Shown: piece by piece, positions 11,522 through 22,100 of the stretch
Position numbering within the stretch: the first letter of the stretch is position 1
Layout: every line of letters starts with the position of its first letter
Assembly (NCBI GenBank): GCA_918026815.1
Contig: CAKJVC010000010.1
Location: 2,792,501-2,856,500, forward strand
Direction of reading: 5' to 3'
DNA from: Chalara sp. BL73
Lineage: Eukaryota; Ascomycota; Leotiomycetes; Helotiales
Length of the DNA stretch: 64,000 nucleotides
Translations under genes and position numbers: made by a program
The notes under the pieces: generated by a model
The model's database searches: none
What the model saw: only the letters and a program-made list of their open reading frames with translations
Told to the model about the DNA's origin: nothing

Positions 11522-14500
11522 ATGGACGGTCGAAATAAGGCCAACTGGGCCCAGACGGGTAGTTTACCCCTCCATAATATCGCGCGCTCTCGCTTTTCAA
11601 CTGGAAGCCCAAATCCAGAGCCTCAAGATCAGACTCCTACAACTCAAATGCGCTCTCTACCGTTTCCCCAAGGCAGCATCTACAAAGAGTCAGGCCACTC
11701 CTTAGGCGGATCCTCTACAAACGGTTCTCCCAGCTTGAACGGCTCGGCCTCTGGCGCCTCTCGAACGTCCCAATACAACCCCGCAGCACTTTTAAACCCA
11801 AGATCGGCTTTCCAGCAGCCGTTACGATCCCCACAGAAACAGCAGTTATCCCCAAGCAATACCACATCTCAAAACGTCCAATTTCACTTCAGTAGCCCTT
11901 CGGGTTCGTTCTCTCATGCCCCCTTATCCACGCAGAACGGAACCAGCGGCTTTGGCCAATATGCAAACGGACCTGGGATGGGACATATGGTAGAACGCAT
12001 GCACAATGTATCAAGCCGAGATCTAGTCCAGCCGGCGAAACGGCAGAGGGTGCACGAAGACAGCCGGGAGGATGAGCACAGACAGAACAGTCTTTCTGTA
12101 GGCGGAAGTGGCTTCAATGTTCTTGGAAATTACATGAGAGCACAGAGAGAGCATGGTGTCAAAGAGAACAAGGGCTCTACGGTCGTGAACATTGCAGGTA
12201 AGGTTATCTCAGTACACGGGGGACAATCACTAATGGAGACAGTTGACGATGAAGTGACGCTACTAGGGGATGCTCAAGAGCAAGAGGTTTGCTACGGTCG
12301 TATCCAAGGTGCTCAAATAAGCGCACATGTGGTGCCAAAGCACAAAGACGGAACACGGGCAATATCAGACGGGATGTGGCCACAAGTTAAGGTCATATTG
12401 CGACGTCGAGAAGAGGATCGACGAACCACTGTCATACATGCTGTTGATAGCACGCGCCAAATCATTGGGTGTGTAGATGCTAGTACATCCTTAGGCCTTG
12501 CTCCTGTTCTCGATTCAAAGTGTCGTGTTCGGACAGTTTGCCGCATTCTTACGAGACCAAAGAAGCCTGGAGATCCACCACCAGGATCACCTATATCTTG
12601 CAAGTATGATCTTGACCTGAATTTGTACGGCCCAAAAAGATTTGCTGTGCAAGTTGGGACATTCCTTTCACAAAAGCAGATATATCTGAGAACGGCATTA
12701 TTAGTTGAGGCTGGCGTGCAATCATATAATCCCCAGGAGATAATGAAACAGTCAGCACCTCCTCCTCGATCTATTGGATCTTCTTATGCTAGCCGCATGC
12801 AAGCACCTGCGCGCACCACAGAGGAGATTCGGAATGACGTCCTTGGTATGTTTGATTCTTTAGAGAGATCTGAGAACCTTCCAGAGATGCAGCCAGATCC
12901 CCGCATTACAACTGAGCTGCTTAAGCATCAAAAACAAGGCCTTTACTTCATGACGAATAAAGAAAAGGAGCGGACTTACAGTGCTGATGACAAACTGAAT
13001 AGCTCTTTGTGGAAGCTGGACATTGGTGGCAACGGGCAGAGATCATTCCGCAATGTTATAACTGATCAAGTTGTGCATAAGGAGCCTCCACAGGTGTTAG
13101 GTGGCATCCTTGCAGACATGATGGGATTGGGGAAAACACTCAGTATTTTGTCTCTCGTCGTTCAAACTCTCGACGAATCCTATGAATGGGCTAAGCTATC
13201 CCCTTGCGAACCTCAACTCCCCGAGCACCGACCATCAAAGAAAGGCAAGAACCCTCCATTACCCATATGCGGTCCAACGAAGCTCGTCCGAAATGTGAAG
13301 ACCACACTCCTCATTGCTCCTCTGAGCACTATTGTCAATTGGGAGGAACAAATCAAGCAGCATATCCAGCCCGGCACGCTGAAAGTCCATATATACCATG
13401 GATCTAGTCGACATAAAGACATTCAGAAGCTTGCTGAGTATGATCTTGTAATTACGACGTATGGTTCAGTCGCAAGCGAGTATAACAGACGAAGCAACCA
13501 GAAGGATGGTGCATATCCTTTGGAAGAGATAAACTGGTTTCGTGTTGTACTTGACGAAGCACATATGATCAGAGAAGCCACTACTCAGCAATCCAAGGCC
13601 ATATGCAGACTATCTGCACAACGAAGATGGGCTGTCACGGGAACACCCGTCCAAAACCGGCTGGAAGACCTCGGTGCGCTTATGTGCTTTCTGCGGATCA
13701 AGCCTTTTGACGACAGAGGGGGCTTCGCGCAGTACATTCTGGCACCATTCAAGCTGTGTGATCCTGAGATCCTACCCAAACTGCGCTTGCTTGTGGATAG
13801 TGTCACTTTACGACGTCTGAAGGATAAAATTGATTTACCTCCACGGCACGACAAGCTTGTCAAGCTGCAGTTCAATCCAGAAGAACGAATGGTGTATGAT
13901 ATTTTTGCAAAGAATGCCCAGGATAGGATCAAAGTCATCACTGGCCAGAGAGAAAAGAATTTGGGAGGAAAATCCTATGTCCACATTTTGCAATCTATTT
14001 TGCGTCTTCGGCTTATCTGTGCACATGGAAAAGATCTGCTTAATGAGGAAGATCTGAAGGTGATGGATGGGCTAAGCAAAGACTCAGCTATCGACCTTGA
14101 TGACGAAGATGATTGTCCTTCGGGTTTGTCTGCAAAACAGGCGTACGATATGTATAACTTGATGAAGGAAACAAATGCCGACGTTTGCATCACCTGTAGT
14201 CGGAAGATTGGACCGAGCGACATTGTTGATTCTGATGGAGAGCAAAAGGATGAGACCATTGGCCACATGACTCCTTGCTACCACATCCTCTGCCCTGCTT
14301 GCGTAGGCAAGTGGAAGTCTGACCTGAATGAATATTCAATGGGTCGATCTGAAGTTAATTGTCCTATTTGCCAGCAATCGATCAAGCTTTCTCTGTTCCA
14401 ATTGCGGCAAGAAGGCGTTGAAGATGAGCAAGAATCTCGAATCAAGACCAAAGACAGCGCGAAGCGTGGTAAGGAGATTTTGAATTATGGTGGCCCACAC

Positions 14501-15052
14501 ACGAAGACGAAGGCACTCATCGCCGATCTCCTTGCATCGAAGCAAGAGTCCGAGCTGAACTACAATGAAGCTCCCATTAAGAGTGTTGTGTTTTCTGGCT
14601 GGACATCACATCTTGATCTGATTGAGCGTGCGTTAATCACGCATGAGATTTCATTCGTCCGTCTAGATGGCAGGATGAGTCGAGCGGCTCGCTCTGAAGC
14701 CATGGAAGCCTTCCGCACGGATGCCTCTATTCACATCATCATCGTATCCATCGGCGCCGGTGGCCTTGGTCTCAACCTCACCGCCGCCAACAAGGTATAT
14801 GTCATGGAGCCGCAGTACAACCCGCAGCAGGAGGCTCAAGCCGTCGATCGAGTCCATCGCCTGGGCCAGAAGCGCGCGGTCGAGACGGTGCGTTATATCA
14901 TGGAGGACAGCTTCGAGGAGAAGATGCTCGAGCTGCAAGAGAAGAAGAAGAAGCTTGCGAGCCTGAGCATGGACAAGGAAGGACGGGAGTCGATGGATAA
15001 AGCCGAAGCGGCCCGCAAGCGCCTGGAGGATCTGAGGAGTCTGTTCAAGTAG
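11522..15052 (+). CDS. SNF2-family ATPase with RING finger (Rad5/HLTF-like)
   Basis: A nuclear DNA translocase with an embedded ubiquitin-ligase RING, the architecture of Rad5/Rad16/HLTF proteins that act in damage tolerance and chromatin remodelling. It is a single 1,176-residue open frame. An N-terminal Ser/Gln/Asn-rich region of about 200 residues is followed by a beta-rich segment (about 220-400). The SNF2 helicase has Walker A DMMGLGKT (about 533), Walker B LDEAH (about 676) and motif III WAVTGTPVQNRLEDLGAL. The C3HC4 RING at about 883-955 has CITC...CYHILCPAC...CPIC. The helicase C-terminal domain contains VVFSGWTSHLDLIE, IVSIGAGGLGLNLTAANKV and the QAVDRVHRLGQKRAVE motif (about 1015-1130). 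All catalytic motifs are present. The exact orthologue (Rad5, Rad16/Rhp16 or an Uls1-type) cannot be fixed by eye, so no symbol is given. Confidence 0.9.
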   Translation: MDGRNKANWAQTGSLPLHNIARSRFSTGSPNPEPQDQTPTTQMRSLPFPQGSIYKESGHSLGGSSTNGSPSLNGSASGASRTSQYNPAALLNPRSAFQQPLRSPQKQQLSPSNTTSQNVQFHFSSPSGSFSHAPLSTQNGTSGFGQYANGPGMGHMVERMHNVSSRDLVQPAKRQRVHEDSREDEHRQNSLSVGGSGFNVLGNYMRAQREHGVKENKGSTVVNIAGKVISVHGGQSLMETVDDEVTLLGDAQEQEVCYGRIQGAQISAHVVPKHKDGTRAISDGMWPQVKVILRRREEDRRTTVIHAVDSTRQIIGCVDASTSLGLAPVLDSKCRVRTVCRILTRPKKPGDPPPGSPISCKYDLDLNLYGPKRFAVQVGTFLSQKQIYLRTALLVEAGVQSYNPQEIMKQSAPPPRSIGSSYASRMQAPARTTEEIRNDVLGMFDSLERSENLPEMQPDPRITTELLKHQKQGLYFMTNKEKERTYSADDKLNSSLWKLDIGGNGQRSFRNVITDQVVHKEPPQVLGGILADMMGLGKTLSILSLVVQTLDESYEWAKLSPCEPQLPEHRPSKKGKNPPLPICGPTKLVRNVKTTLLIAPLSTIVNWEEQIKQHIQPGTLKVHIYHGSSRHKDIQKLAEYDLVITTYGSVASEYNRRSNQKDGAYPLEEINWFRVVLDEAHMIREATTQQSKAICRLSAQRRWAVTGTPVQNRLEDLGALMCFLRIKPFDDRGGFAQYILAPFKLCDPEILPKLRLLVDSVTLRRLKDKIDLPPRHDKLVKLQFNPEERMVYDIFAKNAQDRIKVITGQREKNLGGKSYVHILQSILRLRLICAHGKDLLNEEDLKVMDGLSKDSAIDLDDEDDCPSGLSAKQAYDMYNLMKETNADVCITCSRKIGPSDIVDSDGEQKDETIGHMTPCYHILCPACVGKWKSDLNEYSMGRSEVNCPICQQSIKLSLFQLRQEGVEDEQESRIKTKDSAKRGKEILNYGGPHTKTKALIADLLASKQESELNYNEAPIKSVVFSGWTSHLDLIERALITHEISFVRLDGRMSRAARSEAMEAFRTDASIHIIIVSIGAGGLGLNLTAANKVYVMEPQYNPQQEAQAVDRVHRLGQKRAVETVRYIMEDSFEEKMLELQEKKKKLASLSMDKEGRESMDKAEAARKRLEDLRSLFK

Positions 15053-16035
15053 TAAATATTTTTGTTTTTTTTTCCTTTCTTTTTCTTCCCCCCTTTAGAA
15101 GGCATTTGGGATCGAAGGCCCGGCACCCGCAGGGAGGATAATTACCATAGTGGCGTTCAAAGGGAAGGAAGGGTTCATGGTCTAGAGGCTACTGCATCAT
15201 TTACATTTTCATGGCGTTTTGGGGGGGGGGGATGAGAAAGGAGAGCACATCATACGGGGGGGAGGAAGGGAGGGACTCGTCGTCGAATTGCCACAACCCC
15301 CCGTTTGTCGCGGAGGAATTCCTTCCCATGGTTAATCTATACCAGAGTCTAGAGCCTAGAGCAAGAAACATGATACCACAAATCGAGATGCCTTTCCAGA
15401 TGCCTGCCAGATGCCTGCCAGATGCCCGCGAATTTTTGGTTTAACGTGATATCCGTGTTGTCCCATCTACAAAAGTTTCAATCAAATGCTGTGCCTGATT
15501 TGCTGTTCCAACAAAAAAAAAAAGGCACTCCGGATCGGCACCTGCCTGTGTCTCGGCCTGCTTGGGGATACATCTTATTCACGTCTAATCAATCACATTC
15601 ACGTTCAATTTCATAAAGGAGGCTATTCTGCAATTATTCTGTATTCATATCTGCAACTGGCAGCCAGCCAAGAGCGATCCCCAGTGCCGGCCCCAGCTTT
15701 GGAAAAGCAATCATCCTATGCAGCAAACCAGCAACTTCACCGATACATTCATAACACACACGTATTTCTAGAGCACCATCCGGTGCTACTCGCCTCCTTA
15801 GAAGCGATGAGAATTTCGCCAGTCGGTACAATTTGCAAAAAGAAGAAAATAAAAAAGCAACGAGCCGCCCCCATCTAAAAGATAAACCCCCGTCTTCGCC
15901 GCCGAATGCAAGGTTAGTCTAGCTCAAAAAATCGTAACTTTTGTCGCCATAGCCCATATGAATTGTGAATATGCAAGCAACGCGCCGAATTGATGCAACC
16001 AGCCTTCTAGAAAAATGCAAATAACATCGAATACC
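15053..16035. other. Convergent intergenic region with short repeats
   Basis: Lies between two genes whose 3' ends face each other. It holds T-rich and A-rich tracts, a run of nine or more G near 15222, a direct triplication of an 11-nt unit (agatgcctgcc) at about 15398-15425 and a run of A near 15513. No gene is supported. Confidence 0.6.
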
Positions 16036-19000
16036 TCAAATCATCCCACCACTACCACCAAGGTTCATATGCACACCTGCCACCGGAGAATCGAGCAATT
16101 TGTTGAAGGGTTTGAAGAGCTCCCGCATGTTCAGCGTCAGGTCTGTGATCGCGAAGGTAGACTCGATATCTGCAACAGAGCCCAATTCTTCACCTCGCTT
16201 TGCGCTGTCCGAAACCACCCATTGCTTCACGTATTTCAAGAGAGCGATGACATGGCTGAAACGTTGGTCAGGAGGTGCCCGTAAATCGAGCCCACGATTG
16301 TTGCCCATCAAACATTTAGCAAGCCAGTAAAAATGAACGGCGTCCCGACAAAATCCAAATCGTCGAAATCTGCGGGAAGACACCGATGGTGGTGGATATT
16401 GCGTCGCCATGTCACTATCCCATGCCTTCTTCCATTTCTCAAAAGCATGGCTTGTGGCCTGCAATTGATTAACAGATTCAATAGGTGTGCCTCGCCCGCT
16501 GGAATTATTACTTGCCCGACCTCCAGCAGCTGGATCCAGATTCCGTATCACCCAATCATTTTGCCCGATAGGAGTGCTTGTGCCACCGAGAGACCGTCCC
16601 ACATCCTGCGACAACTGTCCTTGAGACTTCCATAACTGTACGTGCAGAGCATGGACCAGAACAAACTTGGAATATAGATTGGTAGTACTAGGTTGAAGGT
16701 TCCAGCCATCGTGCAAGAGAGCCTTCATTGCGCTATGCATCTCAGGTTGCTTCGCCCGGCGACTTCCTTCTGGATTGATATCTTGCGCAAGGATTGGACC
16801 GTTCAGGCCAAGAGCTCGAGCACACTCGGCAGAAGTACTAGCATCCCAAGCAGCATCATCTGCTGGAAGTGGCACCCGAATTTCCAAAGGATCAAACAAT
16901 GGCTCCAGATTGAAGTACATGGCTCTTGCAGCATCGTGCAGGAAAATCATGAACATCAATCTTGAGCGCTTCTCCTGTTGTACCCAGGCGTCCCAGTTGA
17001 AGGCGGCAGCTGCGATAGTGTCTGCGGTAGCGCCAGGTTGATGCAAAGCGCTAAAGCGCCCTGTGTTCAATACATCCATGAGGCCTATCTTTCGTGCCAT
17101 CTGAGCAATGGTATGGAATTGCCTTCGGGCCTCCTCGCGCTGCACTGGAGTGCCATGCCACGTAAAGAGAACTTGCACTAGAATAATTGCAGAGAGCTGT
17201 TCCACTTCAGAATTTCCCGTGATGGCAGTCGTCGCAGGATAACCTCTCGAAAGCTGCATGTATAATTGCGAGCTACTCTCGATGGCCGTTTTGGCTATAT
17301 CCATCAATCCTCGGACCTGTACATCGGTCATGCGATCGGAATAAACCGCCCCCACGCAGACCATTCCAAGCAACATGCTATCAGACGCCTCTGTAATCCG
17401 GAAGGAAGGCATGTGCACGGTCGGGAAGTGGCCTTGAAAGCTAGAAAATTGCTCCAGAGCGTGTTTGATGTTGTCGGGGGACAAATACTGCCTTAATTGA
17501 CTGCTTTGATTGTTGGTCGTATGGTTAGTCGATGTACATAGGAGCAGGAGCCGATTGGAGACGTCTTGTAGAGGATCGTTCTGGAAGTTCCAATTGGGGA
17601 AGTCTGCGGCAAGATTGAAGCCGTTCATAAGAGCACTGCCTACACCTGCGTCAGGTTCTGACTTAATGGGGTATTGGCCATTCTCTGGCTTGATTGGGAC
17701 GCTCGTGCTGGGGTTAGATGTGTTGTAGTAGTTGGTCGGCGCAGGTGCGTAGCCGTTGGTGGTGATAGTATTCATAAAGTTGCGAGTATTCGAGTTAGTT
17801 TGATAGGTCGTGGAAGGCTGCGGTTGCAGGTTCGGGGCGCTGCCTGCGTATTCATAGTTCTGACTGTATGAGCGACCATTCTGTCCGTTGGGAATACTGA
17901 ATGCTAATGAAGGGTTCATACCAGGTGGCATGGTATTTCCCATACCGGGATTGTATCCCTGACCTCCTTGACCACCGCTAAGACGCTTCAACTCGTTAGA
18001 CTGCTGTTGCATTTGCTCTTGTACTTGCTGGTTGGTCATGTGAGAGGAAGCATCCGCGACATTGCCTCCTGGAATGATACCAAATTGATGGTGGCTAAGG
18101 GCGGGGTCGGTCATGCTGTTATTGTTGTTTACCCCATTGTGACCCATCATATCGTTCTCATTACCCATAGATGTCGCGTTCTTGTGAGGACCAGGATGCG
18201 ACTTTTTCAAGTGAGCTTGAGCGGAGAGATGGCTGGCACCTGTTGGGTTACCACGACGAATAGAGCATTTTTGAAAGTGGCGCTTCAAGATATCGCTGCG
18301 AGAGAACGTGTCCCGGCAGAGAACGCACATGTATGGACGGTCTCCGGTGTCTGCACCTGTTAGAGTAAACCGATAATATTGGGGGAAATCACAAGCTTAC
18401 GTCTTAATAAATGGCGCTTCAGATGCTTTGCATGAAGGTAAGTCTTTGTACAGTGAGGACAAGGGAATTTTCCATCAGCATCTTTTTGAGGGATGATAGT
18501 GCTTTTGCCAGATCCAGGACCGGTTGCGGTGACTGCGGGCCTGCCAGGAGCACTAGGCAATATACCTCTCCGACCTTGTGAACCCACAACGTGAGTTGGG
18601 GGTTCCGAAGGATCCAGCATACCCGCTTGCATGAAATTGCTGTTCTGGCCATATGGTGATTGCATGCCTGGTTGCATACCATTGTGGATACCGTTTGGTG
18701 GCATTGGTCTCAATGGCTGCGGCATGTTGCGTCCTTGAATAGGAGCCGGTGCAATGGGCTGTGGATGAGACAATGCGCCGGAGGTCTGGGGCAACATGGA
18801 CCCACGATAGACTTGATTGTTCTGTGGCGGATAGTTGTTGATCATTTGTTGATATGGCCTCGACTGGTTTCCCATCTGCTGTTGTTGTTGCTGCTGCTGC
18901 TGAGGGAAGCTGCCCAGGTTGCTGCCAGATCCAGGTGTGCCAGGGGTTGCAGGTGTCCGTGGCGTTCCATTGTTGCTATACATACCGGTCATGGCATGTT

Positions 19001-19133
19001 GCTGTTGTTGGAGAGGAGGCAGGGTATGTGCAGGGAGGCTGTTGTGTTGGAGCTGGTGTGGAGACACACCTGCCGGGTTTTGATTGTATCCATTGTTGTT
19101 CATCCCATTCGGATGATATGGCGAGCCTTCCAT
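16036..19133 (-). CDS. C2H2 zinc-finger transcription factor with Fungal_trans domain
   Basis: A nuclear DNA-binding regulator of about 1,015 residues in two exons (18401-19133 and 16036-18350). The N-terminal 200 residues are Asn/Gln/Pro-rich with a poly-Gln run. Two adjacent C2H2-type fingers straddle the intron: CPHCTKTYLHAKHLKRHLLR|H and CVLCRDTFSRSDILKRHFQKC. I place the acceptor at gtgcag (18351-18356), not the nearer acag at 18357, because only that junction regenerates the second zinc-binding His and the linker HTGDRPYMC. A second low-complexity region follows, then the alpha-helical Fungal_trans (fungal TF MHR) domain from about residue 560 to the end. The second finger ends H-x3-C rather than H-x3-H. 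The family (AmdX-like C2H2 + MHR) is clear; the target genes are not. It has an unusually long upstream region. Confidence 0.88.
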
Positions 19134-22100
19134 ATTCGTGGAGGGGCGATAGAGACGTTGATATGTTCGACGGGGTCCAATAATGTAATTTGAAGTGGGC
19201 TGGGTGGAATCTTTATAGGGCTGTTGGTGGACTACCAGGCAGGTGAATTAGTTGGGGCGGAACGATGTGAAGTCAGTATCAAGGTAGCGTGCTCACCAAG
19301 TATCTATCGAAGCTATTGCGAGTAGCGTTGACGCGCCAATAACCTAGAGGCACCAACCACAATAGAGCACACCGGCGTGTACAGGATGATTGATAGTAGG
19401 TCGTAGTGATGGGGGATGCTGATGGGGATGATGATGATGATGATGATGATGGTGCAGTGAGGCTCAAGATGTTGTTTGAATTTTTGTGGTGCAAAGTGGG
19501 ACCAGTCGAGGACTTTTATCCGTCGAGAAAAAGATGGGCTGAAATAAACGCGTCGGTGGGACCGTTCCTTGACACGAGTTTGACTTTTGAGGGTTGCAGC
19601 AGATCTACAGGGTCAGCGCAAAACAACCAAGCCGCGGCGAAAAGGTGGGAAAAAAGTGCGGAATTGATGGATGGATGAATGGATGAATGGATGGTGGAGA
19701 CGATTGCGGTCGCGTCTAAATATTTGGTACTTTTTGTGGCGGAAGAGGAGGAGGAGTAGTAGTAGTAGTAGCAGTAAAGAGGAAAGAGTAAGATTGAAGT
19801 GATGAAGAATATTGACCACTAACTCTTTTTTGACAATTGGAGAGTGAGAGGGTGAGAGGAGTGACCGTGGATGGCGAGGAAAAAAAAAAGTGGTGAATTA
19901 ATTCGAAAGAGGGTCCCGCGGGTCGCCTTTGAGGGGAGGGGGGGTTTTGATGGGCGAGGATGAGATGATCCCCAAGAAGGGAGCGAAGAGGGGCCGATGG
20001 ATGGATGGATGGGTGGGTGGTGGTGGGCGGTGGTTTAGTGATAGTGGATGGGTAGATGATGGAATGGTGGAACGGTGGAATGGTGGTGGTGGTGGCGAGT
20101 CAAGTACGATGTACCTGTACAAAGTACCCGAACCAACGTAAGTTTCCACCGTCTGCGTGGATGTTTTGGTAGAAACGAATTGCGCCTCGTGTCTGCTTCG
20201 GTCTTTTTCTTGGTTGCTTTACTTTAGGCCTTTCTTTCTCTTCTTCTTTTCTTGTTTGTTAATTTTTTGGCTTTTCTTCTTCTTCTTCTCTCCCAAGGAG
20301 AAAGAAACAGGCAACCCGGGTCCACAAGTGCAGGAACAGGTAGGGTCAATTAAAATAAAATAAAAAGGATGGTGATGGAGGATGGGGGGAGACAGGATAG
20401 GACGGGCAGAAGATGAGGGAGGTAGTGTTGTAGGTAGTGTCAGTCGGTAAGAAAGAGGTACATACAATACAATGGGAAAAGAGTACCCAAGCGACAACAA
20501 CAATCCAGGGACGGTTTAGTGTGGAAGAAAAGCCTGGGCTAGCATGGAAAAGGGAAAGGAAAAGGAAGAAAAATTAAATCAAAATTGACCACAAGGGCAT
20601 AGACCGGGTGTTATTGTTGTGGTTGTTGTTTGGGCCATAATAGTATCCCAATACCCTTGAACCCATGATTTGGTGTCCTCGCCGCCTTAAGCTGCCCGTT
20701 TGCCCTTGTACCGGTACTTACTTCCCTCTTTTTTTCCTTTATCCCCCTTCTAGCCGGAAGTGCCTCAGGCCATACATTCATTATCAAAATCATCATCATC
20801 GTCATCATCATCCTAAATTCGTGGCTTAAACTTAGATGGCAATGAAATAAAATGCATGAGGGGAAAAAAAAAAAAAAAAAAAGGCCCTGCAGCATAAACA
20901 CTTCTCGCAGCTCAATGCTATTTTCGTGGCCAACGGTTTTGTTCATATTTTTCACCAAAACCGACATCGGCGCCACTATCCGGTTCATGATTAATTGCAA
21001 TCTCTATTCACATTATTCTCCTTTCGACTCGGTTGTCCGAGTGGCCAGATCATCCATTTGTGTTCCTCGACCTCACGCCGGCTTGACTAATCCGCATACG
21101 AACCCGTCGCAAAGTTCAACCATTTGAACAAGGTTTCCTGCTACCAACCTTTAAACAAAAAAAGGGTCATGATAAATATGCAGCCACAAGCATTATTATT
21201 GCCCCCTTCCAACTGAGCACTTCAACAAATATTACAGGATGATGAAAAAAAAAAATACAGACTTTAAAATAGACATTCTTGCCCATGTGAGCGCGGCCCG
21301 CCTCTCTTGGAAAGGTCATATCAGCAAGCATTGAGAGCACATTCCTAACGGCCGGGATTGGATCATTGTGGTCTCGCTTGGATGCCTTCGTACGGTAAGA
21401 AAAGTCACGAAAAACGTAATGAAACGGCCTCAAGCTAGCTACACCGCTGCTGCTATTGATACATGGTATGGATTAATTCCTCTGTCAAGTAAAACTACGC
21501 AACCTGGGACAATATCGGCGGGAGCATATGATCTCAGATGATGTAGCGCTTTGAAGCATCTGTCGGAGCGCAAATGCGTTCGTTCTTCTGTGCTCGCCAG
21601 GTTTTCGGCTTTAGGCTTCCAAGAAATATCATTACCCCCGGCCAGGCGTTGAGAAATACTTGAAAATAATAATAACCAGGCATGCCTGCCACCGTTGAAA
21701 ATGATGAATCTTTGCAACTTTGCCTTAACGTCTTATTATTATTATTGCTATTGTTATGTCGTCGTCGTCGTCGTCAATGTTATGGCTTCCTCCATCATGC
21801 CATCAGTGCATCAGTACATAAATCATTCGGTATAAATAACTCGCTTCACAAGGATTTTGCCGGCTCAACTTACCCTTTAGTCCTCACGAGCCTGGCGATT
21901 TGTCGGGCTAGTTCTGCTAGCTGATACCTTCCAAAACACACCTTACGTGGACGCTCTACAGCTTCGTGATGCTGATGTGCCATTCTTTTACTTCACACAA
22001 ACGTGCGTACCACCAGCCAACAAAGCGCTGTCTATACTCAACTGCATGCAGATTGTGTGGCAGATTTTGCGCATTCACCCGTTTTGACTGTCTCTCTCAT

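Noticed and set aside
21025..21125. A tRNA-like D-arm string (tccgagtggcc)
   Set aside because: No matching acceptor stem, anticodon arm or T-loop (GGTTCGA-type) follows at the right spacing.
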